DNA of 64,000 bases. Origin: Xanthobacter autotrophicus. GTDB taxonomy: Bacteria; Pseudomonadota; Alphaproteobacteria; Rhizobiales; Xanthobacteraceae. Shown one piece after another: positions 18,345-26,232 of the stretch. The number at the start of each line of letters is the position of its first letter. Within the stretch, counting starts at the first letter, position 1. The notes beneath the pieces are model-generated. The model saw nothing but the letters and a program-made list of their open reading frames with translations. It was not told where the DNA came from and made no database searches. A program made the position numbers and the translations under genes. Location: the NCBI RefSeq assembly GCF_043194295.1, contig NZ_JBAFVK010000018.1. One strand, 5' to 3'.

Positions 18345-18990
18345 AGAGGCGCCCGTCGGCGATCACGAGGCGGCGGGCGTCGTACTGGTCCATGAGCGCG
18401 ATGTCATGGGTGGCCAGCAGCACCGACGTGCCGGACTTGTTGAGTTCGATGAACAGGCGCAGCAGCCGGCGGGCAAGGGTGGGGTCCACATTGCCCGTGG
18501 GCTCGTCGGCGAGCAGGAATTCCGGTCGGCCGATGAGGGCGCGGGCGATGGCGGCGCGCTGCTTCTCGCCGCCGGAGAGGATGGGCGGCAGCACATGCAT
18601 GCGGTCGCCGAGGCCGACCCAGCCGAGCAGTTCGGTCACCTCGGCGCGGTAGCTGGCCTCCTCTTTGCCCAGCACACGCAGGGGCAGCGAGACATTCTCG
18701 TAGGTGGTGAGGTGATCCAGCAGGCGGAAATCCTGGAACACGATGCCGATGCGCCGGCGCAGCACCGCCACCTCGTCCGGATCGAGGGAGGAGACGTCCC
18801 GCCCGAACAGGGTGATGAGACCGCGCGTGGGCTTCAGCGACAGGAACAAGAGGCGCATGAGGGTGGTCTTGCCGGCGCCCGAGGGGCCGGTGAGAAACTG
18901 GAACGAATTGGGCTGGATGCCGAAGGACACGTCCTTCAGCACTTCCTGTCCCATCCCGTATCTCAGGCCGACATTCTCGAACCGGACCAA
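18331..18990 (-). CDS. ftsE: Cell-division ATP-binding protein FtsE
   Basis: ATPase subunit of the FtsEX complex, 219 residues, the usual FtsE length. Walker A GPSGAGKT is at residues 35-42, the signature LSGGEKQRAAIARAL near 137, and Walker B LLADEPTGN near 160. The start is TTG at 18990: GGAAGGGG lies directly upstream, and the first residues become MVRFENVGLRYG, the canonical N-terminus. Longer in-frame openings from ATG codons upstream run into non-coding sequence and should not be used. It heads the ftsE-ftsX-YdcF-plsC run and is divergent from hpt. Confidence 0.93.
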   Translation of the reverse strand: MVRFENVGLRYGMGQEVLKDVSFGIQPNSFQFLTGPSGAGKTTLMRLLFLSLKPTRGLITLFGRDVSSLDPDEVAVLRRRIGIVFQDFRLLDHLTTYENVSLPLRVLGKEEASYRAEVTELLGWVGLGDRMHVLPPILSGGEKQRAAIARALIGRPEFLLADEPTGNVDPTLARRLLRLFIELNKSGTSVLLATHDIALMDQYDARRLVIADGRLYVYE

Positions 18991-19257
18991 CGCCCCTTCC
19001 TTCCCGCGAATCGCCAGTGACGCATGAAGCCCCAACATAAACGAAGCGCGGCGCCCCGCCACCGGCCGGGACTGTGGGTGTTGGGGACCCGGACGATGAT
19101 CCGAGCGTCGCCCCACTCCCGCGCGCGGAGGAGGGCTGCCAGTGCTTCCAGGTACGGGCCTGCCGTCCGCGACAGCCCGCGCCAAGGCGCGCCCCATCGT
19201 CCGGGTGGACGCCCCGGTCCATAAGGCCCATGCTCGCGCATCTTGCGACGAGGAACC

Positions 19258-19794
19258 ATGACCCTGCCCAACGTCACCGTTCTCTACGACGAGAACCGCA
19301 TCGCCGCCCGCAACCACTCCCTCGCGGTCGAGATCGCCGCCACCAATCCGGAGCGCCTGCTCGCCGTCGCGGTGCTGAAGGGCTCCTTCATGTTCGCCGC
19401 CGATTTGCTGCGCGCGCTGCATACCTCCGGCCTCGAACCCGAGGTGGAGTTCATGCACGTGTCCTCCTACCGCGAGGCCACGGTCTCCTCCGGCCAGGTG
19501 GAGATCCTGCGGGACGTGCAGAGCGACGTGCGCGACCGCGACGTGCTGCTCATCGACGACATCCTCGAATCGGGCCGCACCCTGGCCTTCGCCAAGGACC
19601 TGTTGATGGCGCGGGGCGCGCGGCGGGTGCTGGTGTGCGTGCTGCTGGAGAAGCCCGGCAAGCGCGCGGTGCAGATCGATCCCGACTTCGTGGGCTTCAC
19701 CTGCCCCGACGTGTTCGTGGTCGGCTACGGCATGGACGTGGCCCACGCCTTCCGCCAACTGCCCTTCATCGGGCACATCAAGGGGCTGGGGTAG
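19258..19794 (+). CDS. hpt: Hypoxanthine phosphoribosyltransferase
   Basis: Purine-salvage enzyme that joins PRPP to hypoxanthine or guanine. The 178-residue protein has LKGSFMFAADLLRAL near residue 42, the flexible-loop segment FMHVSSYREATVSSGQV, and DVLLIDDILESGRTLAFA near 96-113, the PRPP-binding motif. PDFVGFTCPDVFVVGYGMD near 142 carries the base-specificity region. ATG 19258 follows GAGGA with ideal spacing; an upstream in-frame codon at 19243 is not needed. It is divergent from ftsE. Confidence 0.93.
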   Translation: MTLPNVTVLYDENRIAARNHSLAVEIAATNPERLLAVAVLKGSFMFAADLLRALHTSGLEPEVEFMHVSSYREATVSSGQVEILRDVQSDVRDRDVLLIDDILESGRTLAFAKDLLMARGARRVLVCVLLEKPGKRAVQIDPDFVGFTCPDVFVVGYGMDVAHAFRQLPFIGHIKGLG

Positions 19795-19795
19795 A

Positions 19796-19845
19796 GCGTT
19801 TTCGAGCGAAGTGGACACCGGTTCGCGTGAAAAAAACGCGTTAAC
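19796..19845 (+). repeat. Interspersed repeat, family 2, copy 1
   Basis: Immediately after the hpt stop codon. The core AGCGAAG...ACCGGTTCGCGTGA (19805-19830), ending in AAACGCG, is nearly repeated in inverted orientation at 38154-38192. A more diverged member lies at 46571-46614. I recall this kind of element as widespread between genes of Hyphomicrobiales. It lies in the 169-base convergent gap. Confidence 0.6.
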
Positions 19846-19963
19846 GCCAGGTCTGGAGCGATTTCCGTGAGCCAAGGCGAGCGGAAAGGCTCTGGCCCGC
19901 CCGGCGCTTGAGCGGTGCCAAGTTTCAGCCCGGGCGGCGCCGGTCAAGGACCGGGGCCGTCCC

Positions 19964-20599
19964 TCACCCGCCCTTCATGCGCGCGGCGATGCGCTGGCCG
20001 ATCTCATAGGCCCGTTGCTCCAGCAGCACCGGCATCTCGCACACATAGGTGAGGGAGCGCGCCCGCTCGTCGAAGATGCGGGCATCCCAGGTCAATTGCT
20101 CGTCCAGGGTCTTGGTCTCGGCGCTCTCGGCGGGGACGTTGGTCACTACGGCATTTGCCCTCGCCTGGCTCAGCTTCTCGCCCTCCTCGCGGATGCGGTC
20201 GGCGAGGCGCTGCTGGCCGCGGGCATAGCGCGTAATGCCGTGCATGATGCGGCCGCGCTCGGTGTTGATGATCTCGTAGGTGCCCGCCATCACCCGCAGC
20301 AGCCTTGTGTTGGCCTCGGGGCCCGCCTCCCGCGCGAACAGCTCCAGCACCACGTCCACCTCGTCCATCGGGGTGCGGCGGGAGGCGATCCTCTGGGCGA
20401 CGGTGGCAGCCTCCTGATCGTCGGTCCATTTGCCGGCGGTGGCCGGGTCCGGCCCGTTCCACACCTGGGCCAGGTCGATCTCTGGCGCCTTGCGCTGGAT
20501 GCACGGCCAGTCCGGATCGGCCTTGGGCTGGGCCAGCGCCGGCAGGGAGGCGGCCAGAAGCAGGCCGGCGGCGATGAGGGGGAGCGAAATGGAGCGCAT
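19964..20599 (-). CDS. Exported protein of unknown function in PQQ/lanthanide ABC cluster (LutG-like position)
   Basis: A 211-residue protein with a clear signal peptide (ISLPLIAAGLLLAASLPALAQ, cleavage near residue 24). The mature part is helix-rich. It has two Cys residues, in DWPCIQRKAPEI near the start and SLTYVCEMPVLL near the end, which could pair in the periplasm. The middle contains TRYARGQQRLADRIREEGEKLSQA, a likely long helix. The ATG at 20599 overlaps the stop codon of the preceding permease gene (TGATG), so it is the last gene of that unit. Its position matches the exported protein after the permease in lanthanide-transport clusters. That correspondence is from memory and its function is unknown. 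Confidence 0.8.
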   Translation of the reverse strand: MRSISLPLIAAGLLLAASLPALAQPKADPDWPCIQRKAPEIDLAQVWNGPDPATAGKWTDDQEAATVAQRIASRRTPMDEVDVVLELFAREAGPEANTRLLRVMAGTYEIINTERGRIMHGITRYARGQQRLADRIREEGEKLSQARANAVVTNVPAESAETKTLDEQLTWDARIFDERARSLTYVCEMPVLLEQRAYEIGQRIAARMKGG

Positions 20600-21471
20600 C
20601 ACGCGGCTTCTCCTTTGGGACCGCCACGCCGCCCCATGATGCCGCGCCCGGGATCATAGGCGACGACGGCGAGGGCGAAGAAGACGATGGTGGTGCCGAG
20701 CACGACGGCGAAGGAGACCGGCTCGAACACGCCATAGAGCGCGTTGCGCACCAGCTCCACCGCATGGGTGAAGGGGTTGATGAGGCAGACCAGGTAGAGC
20801 GTCTCGCTCGCATCGCGGATCCGCCACAGGGGGTAGAGGGCGGAGGAGGCGAAGAACATGGGGAAGATGACGAAGTTCATCACGCTGGCGAAATTCTCCA
20901 GCTGCCGGATCAGCGAGGAGATCACCAGCCCGATGGAGCCCAGCATCAGCCCGGTGAGGATGAAGGCCGGCAGCGCCGCGAGGTACCCCATGGGCGGCAT
21001 CTCCACCTCCCACAGAAGGGCGATGGCGAGGAACACATAGACCTGCGCCAGCGACACCACCACGCCGGCCACCAGCTTCGACAGCAGCAGATACCAGCGC
21101 GGGAACGGGCTGGTGAGCAGCACCCGCATGGAGCCAACCTCCCGGTCGTAGACCATGGAGAGGGAGGATTGCATGCCGTTGAACAGCTGGATCATCACCG
21201 CGAGGCCCGGCGTCACATAGACCTCGTAGAGCACATAGGTCTCGTAGGGCGGGATGATGGACACGCCCAGCACGCTGCGGAAGCCGGCGGCGAAGATGAA
21301 CAGCCACACCAAAGGCCGCACCAGAGCGGAGAGGAAACGCTCCTTCTGCTGCACGAAGCGCAGCAGCTCGCGGTTCACGATGCCGCCAAGGCATACCGCG
21401 TGGCCAGCCAAGCCGAGCGGGCGGGCGACGGGCGGGGCGAGGACGCGTGGCGGCAATACGGTGTCGCTCAT
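20599..21471 (-). CDS. ABC-2 type transporter permease, PQQ-dependent alcohol dehydrogenase/lanthanide cluster (LutF-like)
   Basis: Inner-membrane permease of 290 residues with six hydrophobic segments after an amphipathic cytoplasmic N-terminus (IVNRELLRFVQQKERFLSAL). VYDREVGSMRVLLTSPFPRW near residue 105 and the C-terminal LVCLINPFTHAVELVRNALYG are ABC-2/NodJ-type motifs. ATG 21471 has GAGGA upstream and follows the ATPase gene by 10 bases. ABC-2 proteins are usually exporters, yet this type co-occurs with a periplasmic binding protein in PQQ-linked clusters, and the direction of transport is unresolved. Confidence 0.88.
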   Translation of the reverse strand: MSDTVLPPRVLAPPVARPLGLAGHAVCLGGIVNRELLRFVQQKERFLSALVRPLVWLFIFAAGFRSVLGVSIIPPYETYVLYEVYVTPGLAVMIQLFNGMQSSLSMVYDREVGSMRVLLTSPFPRWYLLLSKLVAGVVVSLAQVYVFLAIALLWEVEMPPMGYLAALPAFILTGLMLGSIGLVISSLIRQLENFASVMNFVIFPMFFASSALYPLWRIRDASETLYLVCLINPFTHAVELVRNALYGVFEPVSFAVVLGTTIVFFALAVVAYDPGRGIMGRRGGPKGEAA

Positions 21472-21481
21472 GCTGCCGTCC

Positions 21482-22282
21482 TCATGCGGCATCCTCGGCG
21501 CGGGCGGCGGTCATGGCGCGGAAGGCGGCTTCCAGCGATGCCGTGGCGCCTTCGGGGACCGGCGTCTCCTCCTTGGGGCGGACAGGCGCGAGATGGCCGC
21601 CGGCCACTTCTCCGGCGGTGCCATGGGCGATGATGCGGCCCTTGTCGAGCACGTAGATGTCGTCCTCCGGGCGTACCTCGTCGAAGATGTGGGTGGCCCA
21701 CAGCACCGCGAGGCCTTCCTCGGCCACCAGCCGGCGCACGATGTCCACGATGGCGGCGCGGGAAGCAAGGTCGAGGCCCACCGTTGCCTCGTCCAGCAGC
21801 AGTAGCCGGGGTCGGTGGATGAGGGCGCGGGCGATCTCCACCCGCCGCGCCTGCCCGCCGGAAAGGGTGCGCACCTTCTCGTTCAGGCGGTCGGCAAGGC
21901 TCACCAGATGCAGCAGCGCCGAGATGCGCGCCTTCAGCGGCCGGCCGGAAAGGCCGTGCAGGGCGCCGTGATAGGCAAGGTTCTGGTTGACAGTGAGGTC
22001 GAGGTCCAGCGTTCGGTTCTGGAACACCACCCCCAGCTCCGCCAGCGCGGCGGAGGGGCTGGTGGCGATGTCGCGGCCGAAGATGCGCACGGCGCCTTCG
22101 CGGGTGCTGTAAAGCCGCGTCGCCAGCGAGAACAAGGTCGTCTTGCCCGCGCCATTGGGTCCGAGCAGCGCCACGAAGCGCCCCGCCGGGACGGTCAGGG
22201 ACACGTCGTCGAGGGCGCGCCTCGGGCCGAAGGCGTGGCTGACCGCGCGGATTTCCAGCGCCGGCGCTTCCTGATGGTTCAT
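21482..22282 (-). CDS. ABC transporter ATPase, PQQ-dependent alcohol dehydrogenase/lanthanide cluster (LutE-like)
   Basis: Cytoplasmic ATPase of 266 residues, cognate to the permease encoded 10 bases downstream. Walker A GPNGAGKTT is near residue 41, the signature TLSGGQARRVEIARAL near 143, and Walker B LLLLDEATVGLD near 163. The order is typical of DrrA/CcmA-like ATPases that pair with ABC-2 permeases. ATG 22282 is preceded by GGAGAGG. The frame stays open upstream through a repeat element but has no coding character there. A 317-base repeat-bearing gap separates it from the propeller gene. Confidence 0.9.
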   Translation of the reverse strand: MNHQEAPALEIRAVSHAFGPRRALDDVSLTVPAGRFVALLGPNGAGKTTLFSLATRLYSTREGAVRIFGRDIATSPSAALAELGVVFQNRTLDLDLTVNQNLAYHGALHGLSGRPLKARISALLHLVSLADRLNEKVRTLSGGQARRVEIARALIHRPRLLLLDEATVGLDLASRAAIVDIVRRLVAEEGLAVLWATHIFDEVRPEDDIYVLDKGRIIAHGTAGEVAGGHLAPVRPKEETPVPEGATASLEAAFRAMTAARAEDAA

Positions 22283-22352
22283 GCCGCCTCTCCGGGGCCA
22301 TGCGAAGACAGGAACGCCTGAACATATGCCAGCGTCCGCATCCCCAATCCGG

Positions 22353-22525
22353 CCGTCATGCCCGGCCTTGTGCCCGAAGGCGGCGTTGCCGACTTCGGCT
22401 TCGGTGAGCCGGAACTCGGGAACACCCGAGTTCCGGGCATCCACGCCGAGCCGCCAGTACTGCGCTTCGGGAGGTCGCGCCTGGCCGATCCGCGTGGATG
22501 GCCGGCACAAGGCCGGCCATGACGA
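22353..22525. repeat. Composite palindromic intergenic repeat, copy 2
   Basis: The element is bounded by CCGTCAT (22353-22359) and ATGACGA (22519-22525), with GGCCTTGTGCC near the left end and GGCACAAGGCC near the right. Its middle is a perfect 12-bp hairpin, CCGGAACTCGGG (22409-22420), loop AACA, CCCGAGTTCCGG (22425-22436). It belongs with the element at 5679-5791 by its termini. It fills most of the 317-base gap between the propeller and ATPase genes and may reduce downstream expression. Confidence 0.7.
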
Positions 22526-22599
22526 TGGCTTTGAATCGTTTGTCTGGTGACCATTCGGCTGGCCGCGTCCATGCTGAGGCCGTCATGCAAGACTGCCAC

Positions 22600-23586
22600 C
22601 TATTGGGGCGAGACCACAACGCCCCACGGGGCACCGCCGACCTTGATGGATTTCACCACCTTCAGATCGGGCACGTCGACGACGGACACGTCGTTGGAAT
22701 TGCCGTTGGTGGTGAACAGCAGCTTCTCGTCGGGGGTGAAGGCGAGCTGCCACACCCGCTGGCCCACCAGGAGATATTTCTCCACCTCGAAGGTCTCGGC
22801 ATTCACCACCGCCACCCGGTTGGCCGGGCCGAGCGCCACGAAGGCGCGCTTGCCGTCCTTGGTGATGCGGATGCCCACCGGCTGGATGGATTCCCTGGAC
22901 ACGCCGGGGATCTTGAAATCGATCTTCCTGATGATCTGGCGGGTCTGCGGATCGATCACCGAGACCGTGCCGCCCACTTCCGCCGACACCCACAGGCGCT
23001 TGCCGTCGGCGGTGAATTCGGCGAAGCGCGGGCGCGCGTCCACCAGCACGTTGCCGATGATCTTGTTGGTCTTGGTGTCGATGAAATGGGCCATGTTGGT
23101 GGTTTCGGAGGTGGCCACCAGCGTGTTCCCGTCCGGACTCACCGCCATGCCCTCCGGCTCGGTGCCCACCGGCACCTGGGCGATCACCTTGTTGGCCTCC
23201 ACGTCGAGCACGGTGACCTGGTTGTCGTCCTCGTTGGCGATATAGAGCGGGTTGCCGGTGGGATGCAGGGCGAACAGCTCGGGATCGGGGCCGGACTTCA
23301 GCTTGCGCAGGATCTTCAGGGTCGCGGGGTCGATCACCTGCACCGCGTGGTCGTCGCTGGCGCAGACATAGACCGCCTTGCCGTCCGGGCTCATGGTGAT
23401 GCCGCGCGGGCGCCGGCCCACCTTCACCGTCTGCTTCACCTCCAGCGTGGTGGAATCGATCACGCTGATGGAATTGCCCTTCTCGTTGGACACATAGACC
23501 GTGTAGGCGGACGCGACATCGGCGCCGAGCAGCGCGGCGGCGCCGGCCAGCAGCGCGGCGAGCCGGCGAGGACGAAGAAGGGTCAT
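22600..23586 (-). CDS. Seven-bladed YVTN beta-propeller protein, PQQ-linked catabolism type
   Basis: Periplasmic protein of 328 residues with a signal peptide (AALLAGAAALLGADVASA). Seven repeats can be counted, each with a pattern like VYVSNEKGNSISVIDSTTLEV and a following SPDGK turn: VYVCASDD, LYIANEDD, VATSETTN, LWVSAEVG, AFVALGPA and LFTTNGNS. This is the PQQ-dependent catabolism-associated propeller family. In lanthanide-transport clusters a propeller of this position (LutD) is reported to bind metal, and the Asp/Asn-rich loops here would be compatible. ATG 23586 is preceded by GGGAGGA. The binding-protein gene ends 55 bases upstream. Confidence 0.88.
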   Translation of the reverse strand: MTLLRPRRLAALLAGAAALLGADVASAYTVYVSNEKGNSISVIDSTTLEVKQTVKVGRRPRGITMSPDGKAVYVCASDDHAVQVIDPATLKILRKLKSGPDPELFALHPTGNPLYIANEDDNQVTVLDVEANKVIAQVPVGTEPEGMAVSPDGNTLVATSETTNMAHFIDTKTNKIIGNVLVDARPRFAEFTADGKRLWVSAEVGGTVSVIDPQTRQIIRKIDFKIPGVSRESIQPVGIRITKDGKRAFVALGPANRVAVVNAETFEVEKYLLVGQRVWQLAFTPDEKLLFTTNGNSNDVSVVDVPDLKVVKSIKVGGAPWGVVVSPQ

Positions 23587-23641
23587 CAAGCGTGTCCTCC
23601 CGGACGATGGCGCTTTTCGCGCTTTGTCATGTCAGGCCGCG

Positions 23642-24883
23642 TCATTTCAGGCGGCATCTGGATTCGCCCTCGTCGATGCCGAGGGTATCGAGGGGGGTGC
23701 GCTGGTGCAGGAAGCCGTCTTCCGGCGCCATGGAGACGATATCGAGGGGCTGGGCGATGAGCAGCGGCTGGCGCAATTGCTGGTCCCACGGCCGGATGCT
23801 CACTGGCACGCCCTTGAAGGCGGCAAGGCTGAAATCGGGCGTGCGCATGAATTTGGCAAGCGTCGCCGGATCCGCGCTTTTGGTGCGGGTCGTGGCCTCG
23901 CCGATCATGCGCGCGGCGACCCAGGCCTGGTAGTCCACCGGGCGCATGGTGCGGGAGGCCGAGCGCAGGAAGCGGCTCTGCAATTGCGCCGAGCCGTAGG
24001 CGTCCTGCGCCGGATGCCAGGTGGCGGCGGTGAGGCCCTGCGTGCCCACCACGAGACGCGGTTCGTAGGTGCGGAACGCGATGTAGGTGCCGAAATCATT
24101 GGCCTCGTCCGCCACCACGATCACATCCGCGTCCACGCCCCGGCTGAACACGAGGGCGTCGGAACGGGTGATGCTGTCGGAGCGCTCGCGCCCCAGCGGG
24201 CCGAAGGTCCAGGGCTTGTCGGCGACGATCTTCACGCCGAACTTCTTGGCCGAGCGGCGCAGCGCCTCGGCATAGAGCAGGTCCGCCGGCTGCGGGCCGG
24301 TGATGAGGAACAGTTTGGTCCAGCGCTTGCTGGCGAGGAACTGCACCAAGGCATCGGTGAGCATGGCGCGGCTCGGCGCCACATGGAACACGTTGGCCCG
24401 GCAATCCTGCGCGCGCAGGGCATCGTCGGTCGCGCCCACGTTGAAGATCACGGCATCCTTGTCCTTCACCGCGTCGGCCACCTTGAGAAGCTCGGCGTCG
24501 GGCAGGTTCACGATGAGGAGGCGGGTGCCGTTCGCCGCCAGCGTGCGCGCGGCTTGCGCCGGGTCCTCGTCCTCGCCGAGGGTGGTGGTCTCAAGGGCGA
24601 AGCTCTGGCCGGTGAAAAGACCGGTGGTGGTATTGTCCTTCACCGCGAGTTCCGCGCCGGCCACGGCCTCGTCTTCCGGCACCGCCAGGAGATCATAGAG
24701 CGGGGGCGGCGGCACCGCGCGGGTGATGAGGCCGATGCGGACCTCCAGCGGCTTTGCCTCGGCGGGAGGATTGGTCTCGGCAGCAACCGCGGCCGGCTGC
24801 TGCGCCTGCGCCAGACCGAGGCACGGCGGCGCCGCCGCGAGCAGCGCGGCCGGGAGCAGCAGGCGAACAACGCGCGTCAGCAT
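23642..24883 (-). CDS. ABC transporter substrate-binding protein, PQQ-dependent alcohol dehydrogenase system (LutA-like)
   Basis: Periplasmic protein of 413 residues with a signal peptide (RVVRLLLPAALLAAAPPCLGLAQAQ). The fold is type I binding-protein-like, with RIGLITRAVPPPPLYDLLAVPEDEAVAGAELAVKDN at the start of the mature part. DAVIFNVGATDDALRAQDC and NVFHVAPSRAMLTDAL follow near residue 150, then VVGTQGLTAATWHPAQDAYGSAQLQSRFL near 290. These match my memory of the PQQ-system binding protein. It would be the sensor/capture component of the ATPase-permease pair downstream. It is divergent from the exported DUF3280-like gene across a 178-base promoter region. Confidence 0.87.
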   Translation of the reverse strand: MLTRVVRLLLPAALLAAAPPCLGLAQAQQPAAVAAETNPPAEAKPLEVRIGLITRAVPPPPLYDLLAVPEDEAVAGAELAVKDNTTTGLFTGQSFALETTTLGEDEDPAQAARTLAANGTRLLIVNLPDAELLKVADAVKDKDAVIFNVGATDDALRAQDCRANVFHVAPSRAMLTDALVQFLASKRWTKLFLITGPQPADLLYAEALRRSAKKFGVKIVADKPWTFGPLGRERSDSITRSDALVFSRGVDADVIVVADEANDFGTYIAFRTYEPRLVVGTQGLTAATWHPAQDAYGSAQLQSRFLRSASRTMRPVDYQAWVAARMIGEATTRTKSADPATLAKFMRTPDFSLAAFKGVPVSIRPWDQQLRQPLLIAQPLDIVSMAPEDGFLHQRTPLDTLGIDEGESRCRLK

Positions 24884-24942
24884 GGGGCCAAAATCAACAT
24901 CGGTTCAGCAGGGGCCGGGGCGATCACCATCCGAAGACGCGA

Positions 24943-24986
24943 AGATCTAGACACCATCGTCAGAGGGGCGCAACCGAATAGATCTA
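24943..24986. promoter_or_regulatory. Paired AGATCTA motifs in the divergent promoter region
   Basis: AGATCTA occurs at 24943-24949 and 24980-24986 (the latter within self-complementary TAGATCTA), 37 bases apart, in the gap between the binding-protein gene and the divergent exported-protein gene. It is a possible shared operator for both arms of the cluster. The motifs are short, so this is tentative. Confidence 0.25.
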
Positions 24987-25061
24987 AGAAAACAATAAGA
25001 TGTTCCCGGCTTGCCACGCGCGGTGCGGCTGTGACACCCTCAGGGTGAAAAGGTTGACGCC

Positions 25062-25619
25062 ATGTGGTGTGCTTGCGAGCTTCTTCAATCCGCCCGGCGT
25101 GTCGGCGCGGGCCTTGCCGTTGCGTTGGCTTTCGCTCTCGCCTGCGGGTCGGCGGCTGCGGCCGGCGTGCCCACGGCCGTGTTCGGCTTTGAATTCTTCG
25201 ACGACACCCTCGACACCCGCCCCGAGGTGCGGGCCGAGCAGGCGGCGCGCCTGAAACTGGTGAATGCGGAACTGGCCCGGCTCATCGCCGAATCCGGCGA
25301 GATGGCGCCCGTGGACCTTCAGGGCGAGGCCGCCCGCATCGCCGAGCTTGCGCCGCTGCACAAGTGCAATGGCTGCGAGGAGGAAATCGCCGGCGCCGCC
25401 GGTGCCCGGCTCGAAGTCATCGGCATGGTGCGCAAGATTTCCAACCTCATCCTCACCCTGTCGCTCGAGGTGAAGGAGGTGGGCGGGTCGGAAAAGCTGG
25501 TGCGGGCCGGTCAGGTGGACCTGCGCGGCAATACCGACGAAACTTGGCTGCGCGGGGTGCGCTATCTGATGAAGAACCGCATCCTGGCTCCCGGACAGCC
25601 GCCCCTCGACCCCAGATAG
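25062..25619 (+). CDS. Exported DUF3280/DUF2380-like protein
   Basis: A 185-residue protein with an N-terminal export signal (GAGLAVALAFALACGSAAAAG, about residues 15-36). The mature start PTAVFGFEFFDDTLDTRPE is the family-like opening, LAPLHKCNGCEEEIA near 105 gives a closely spaced Cys pair (CxxC), and VGMVRKISNLILTLSLEVKE follows. It seems to be a small periplasmic alpha/beta protein. The role is unknown, but relatives sit near methanol/PQQ oxidation genes. It is the first gene of the plus-strand arm, followed by the MxaD-like and second propeller genes. DUF assignment is by eye. Confidence 0.72.
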   Translation: MWCACELLQSARRVGAGLAVALAFALACGSAAAAGVPTAVFGFEFFDDTLDTRPEVRAEQAARLKLVNAELARLIAESGEMAPVDLQGEAARIAELAPLHKCNGCEEEIAGAAGARLEVIGMVRKISNLILTLSLEVKEVGGSEKLVRAGQVDLRGNTDETWLRGVRYLMKNRILAPGQPPLDPR

Positions 25620-25695
25620 CACCGCCATTGCGGGTGCGCCTTTGCCCAAGACTGCGGCCCGGGAAACGGGCCGAATCATCGGAGGAACGTGTTTC

Positions 25696-26232
25696 ATGAA
25701 GCTGTTGCTTGCCGCCGCCGCGGCGCTTTCCATGGTGCTCCTGCCCGTCGCGGCCGATGCGCACGGCCCCACTCGCAAGAAGGTGACGGAGACCGTCGAG
25801 ATCAACGCTCCTGCCGAAAAGGTGTGGGCCGCCATCGGCAATTTCCAGGACATGAGCTGGCATCCGGCCGTGACCGCCAACGTCGGCCAGGGCGGCAATG
25901 CTGCCGACGCCACCCGCAAGCTCACGCTGCAGGGCGGCGGCACCATCGACGAGGTGCTCTACAAGTTCGAGCCCGAGCAGAAGAGCTATTCCTACCGCAT
26001 CGCGGAAGTGGACGTGAAAGTCCTGCCCGTCACCAATTATTCCTCCACGATCACCGTCACACCCATCGACGCCACCCATTCCAAGGTGGAGTGGCGCGGC
26101 GCCTTCTATCGCGGCTATCCCAACAACGATCCGCCGCCGGAACTGAGCGACGAGGCCGCCATCGCCGCGGTGACCGGCGTCTATCGCGGTGGGCTCGACG
26201 CCCTGAAGGCCAAGCTGGAAAAGGGCTCCTGA
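25696..26232 (+). CDS. MxaD-like SRPBCC-domain periplasmic protein
   Basis: A 178-residue exported protein with signal peptide MKLLLAAAAALSMVLLPVAADA. The mature domain begins with VTETVEINAPAEKVWAAIGNF, the typical START/SRPBCC opening, and ends with a long helix VTGVYRGGLDALKAKLEKG. MxaD has this fold and helps electron transfer between methanol dehydrogenase and cytochrome cL, so a similar accessory role is plausible. ATG 25696 is preceded by GGAGGA. It overlaps the next gene by one base (TGATG). Confidence 0.84.
   Translation: MKLLLAAAAALSMVLLPVAADAHGPTRKKVTETVEINAPAEKVWAAIGNFQDMSWHPAVTANVGQGGNAADATRKLTLQGGGTIDEVLYKFEPEQKSYSYRIAEVDVKVLPVTNYSSTITVTPIDATHSKVEWRGAFYRGYPNNDPPPELSDEAAIAAVTGVYRGGLDALKAKLEKGS

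Noticed and set aside
18991..19947. Long N-terminal extension of ftsE to upstream ATG codons
   Set aside because: The added sequence is antisense to hpt and has no FtsE similarity; the TTG at 18990 has the ribosome-binding site.
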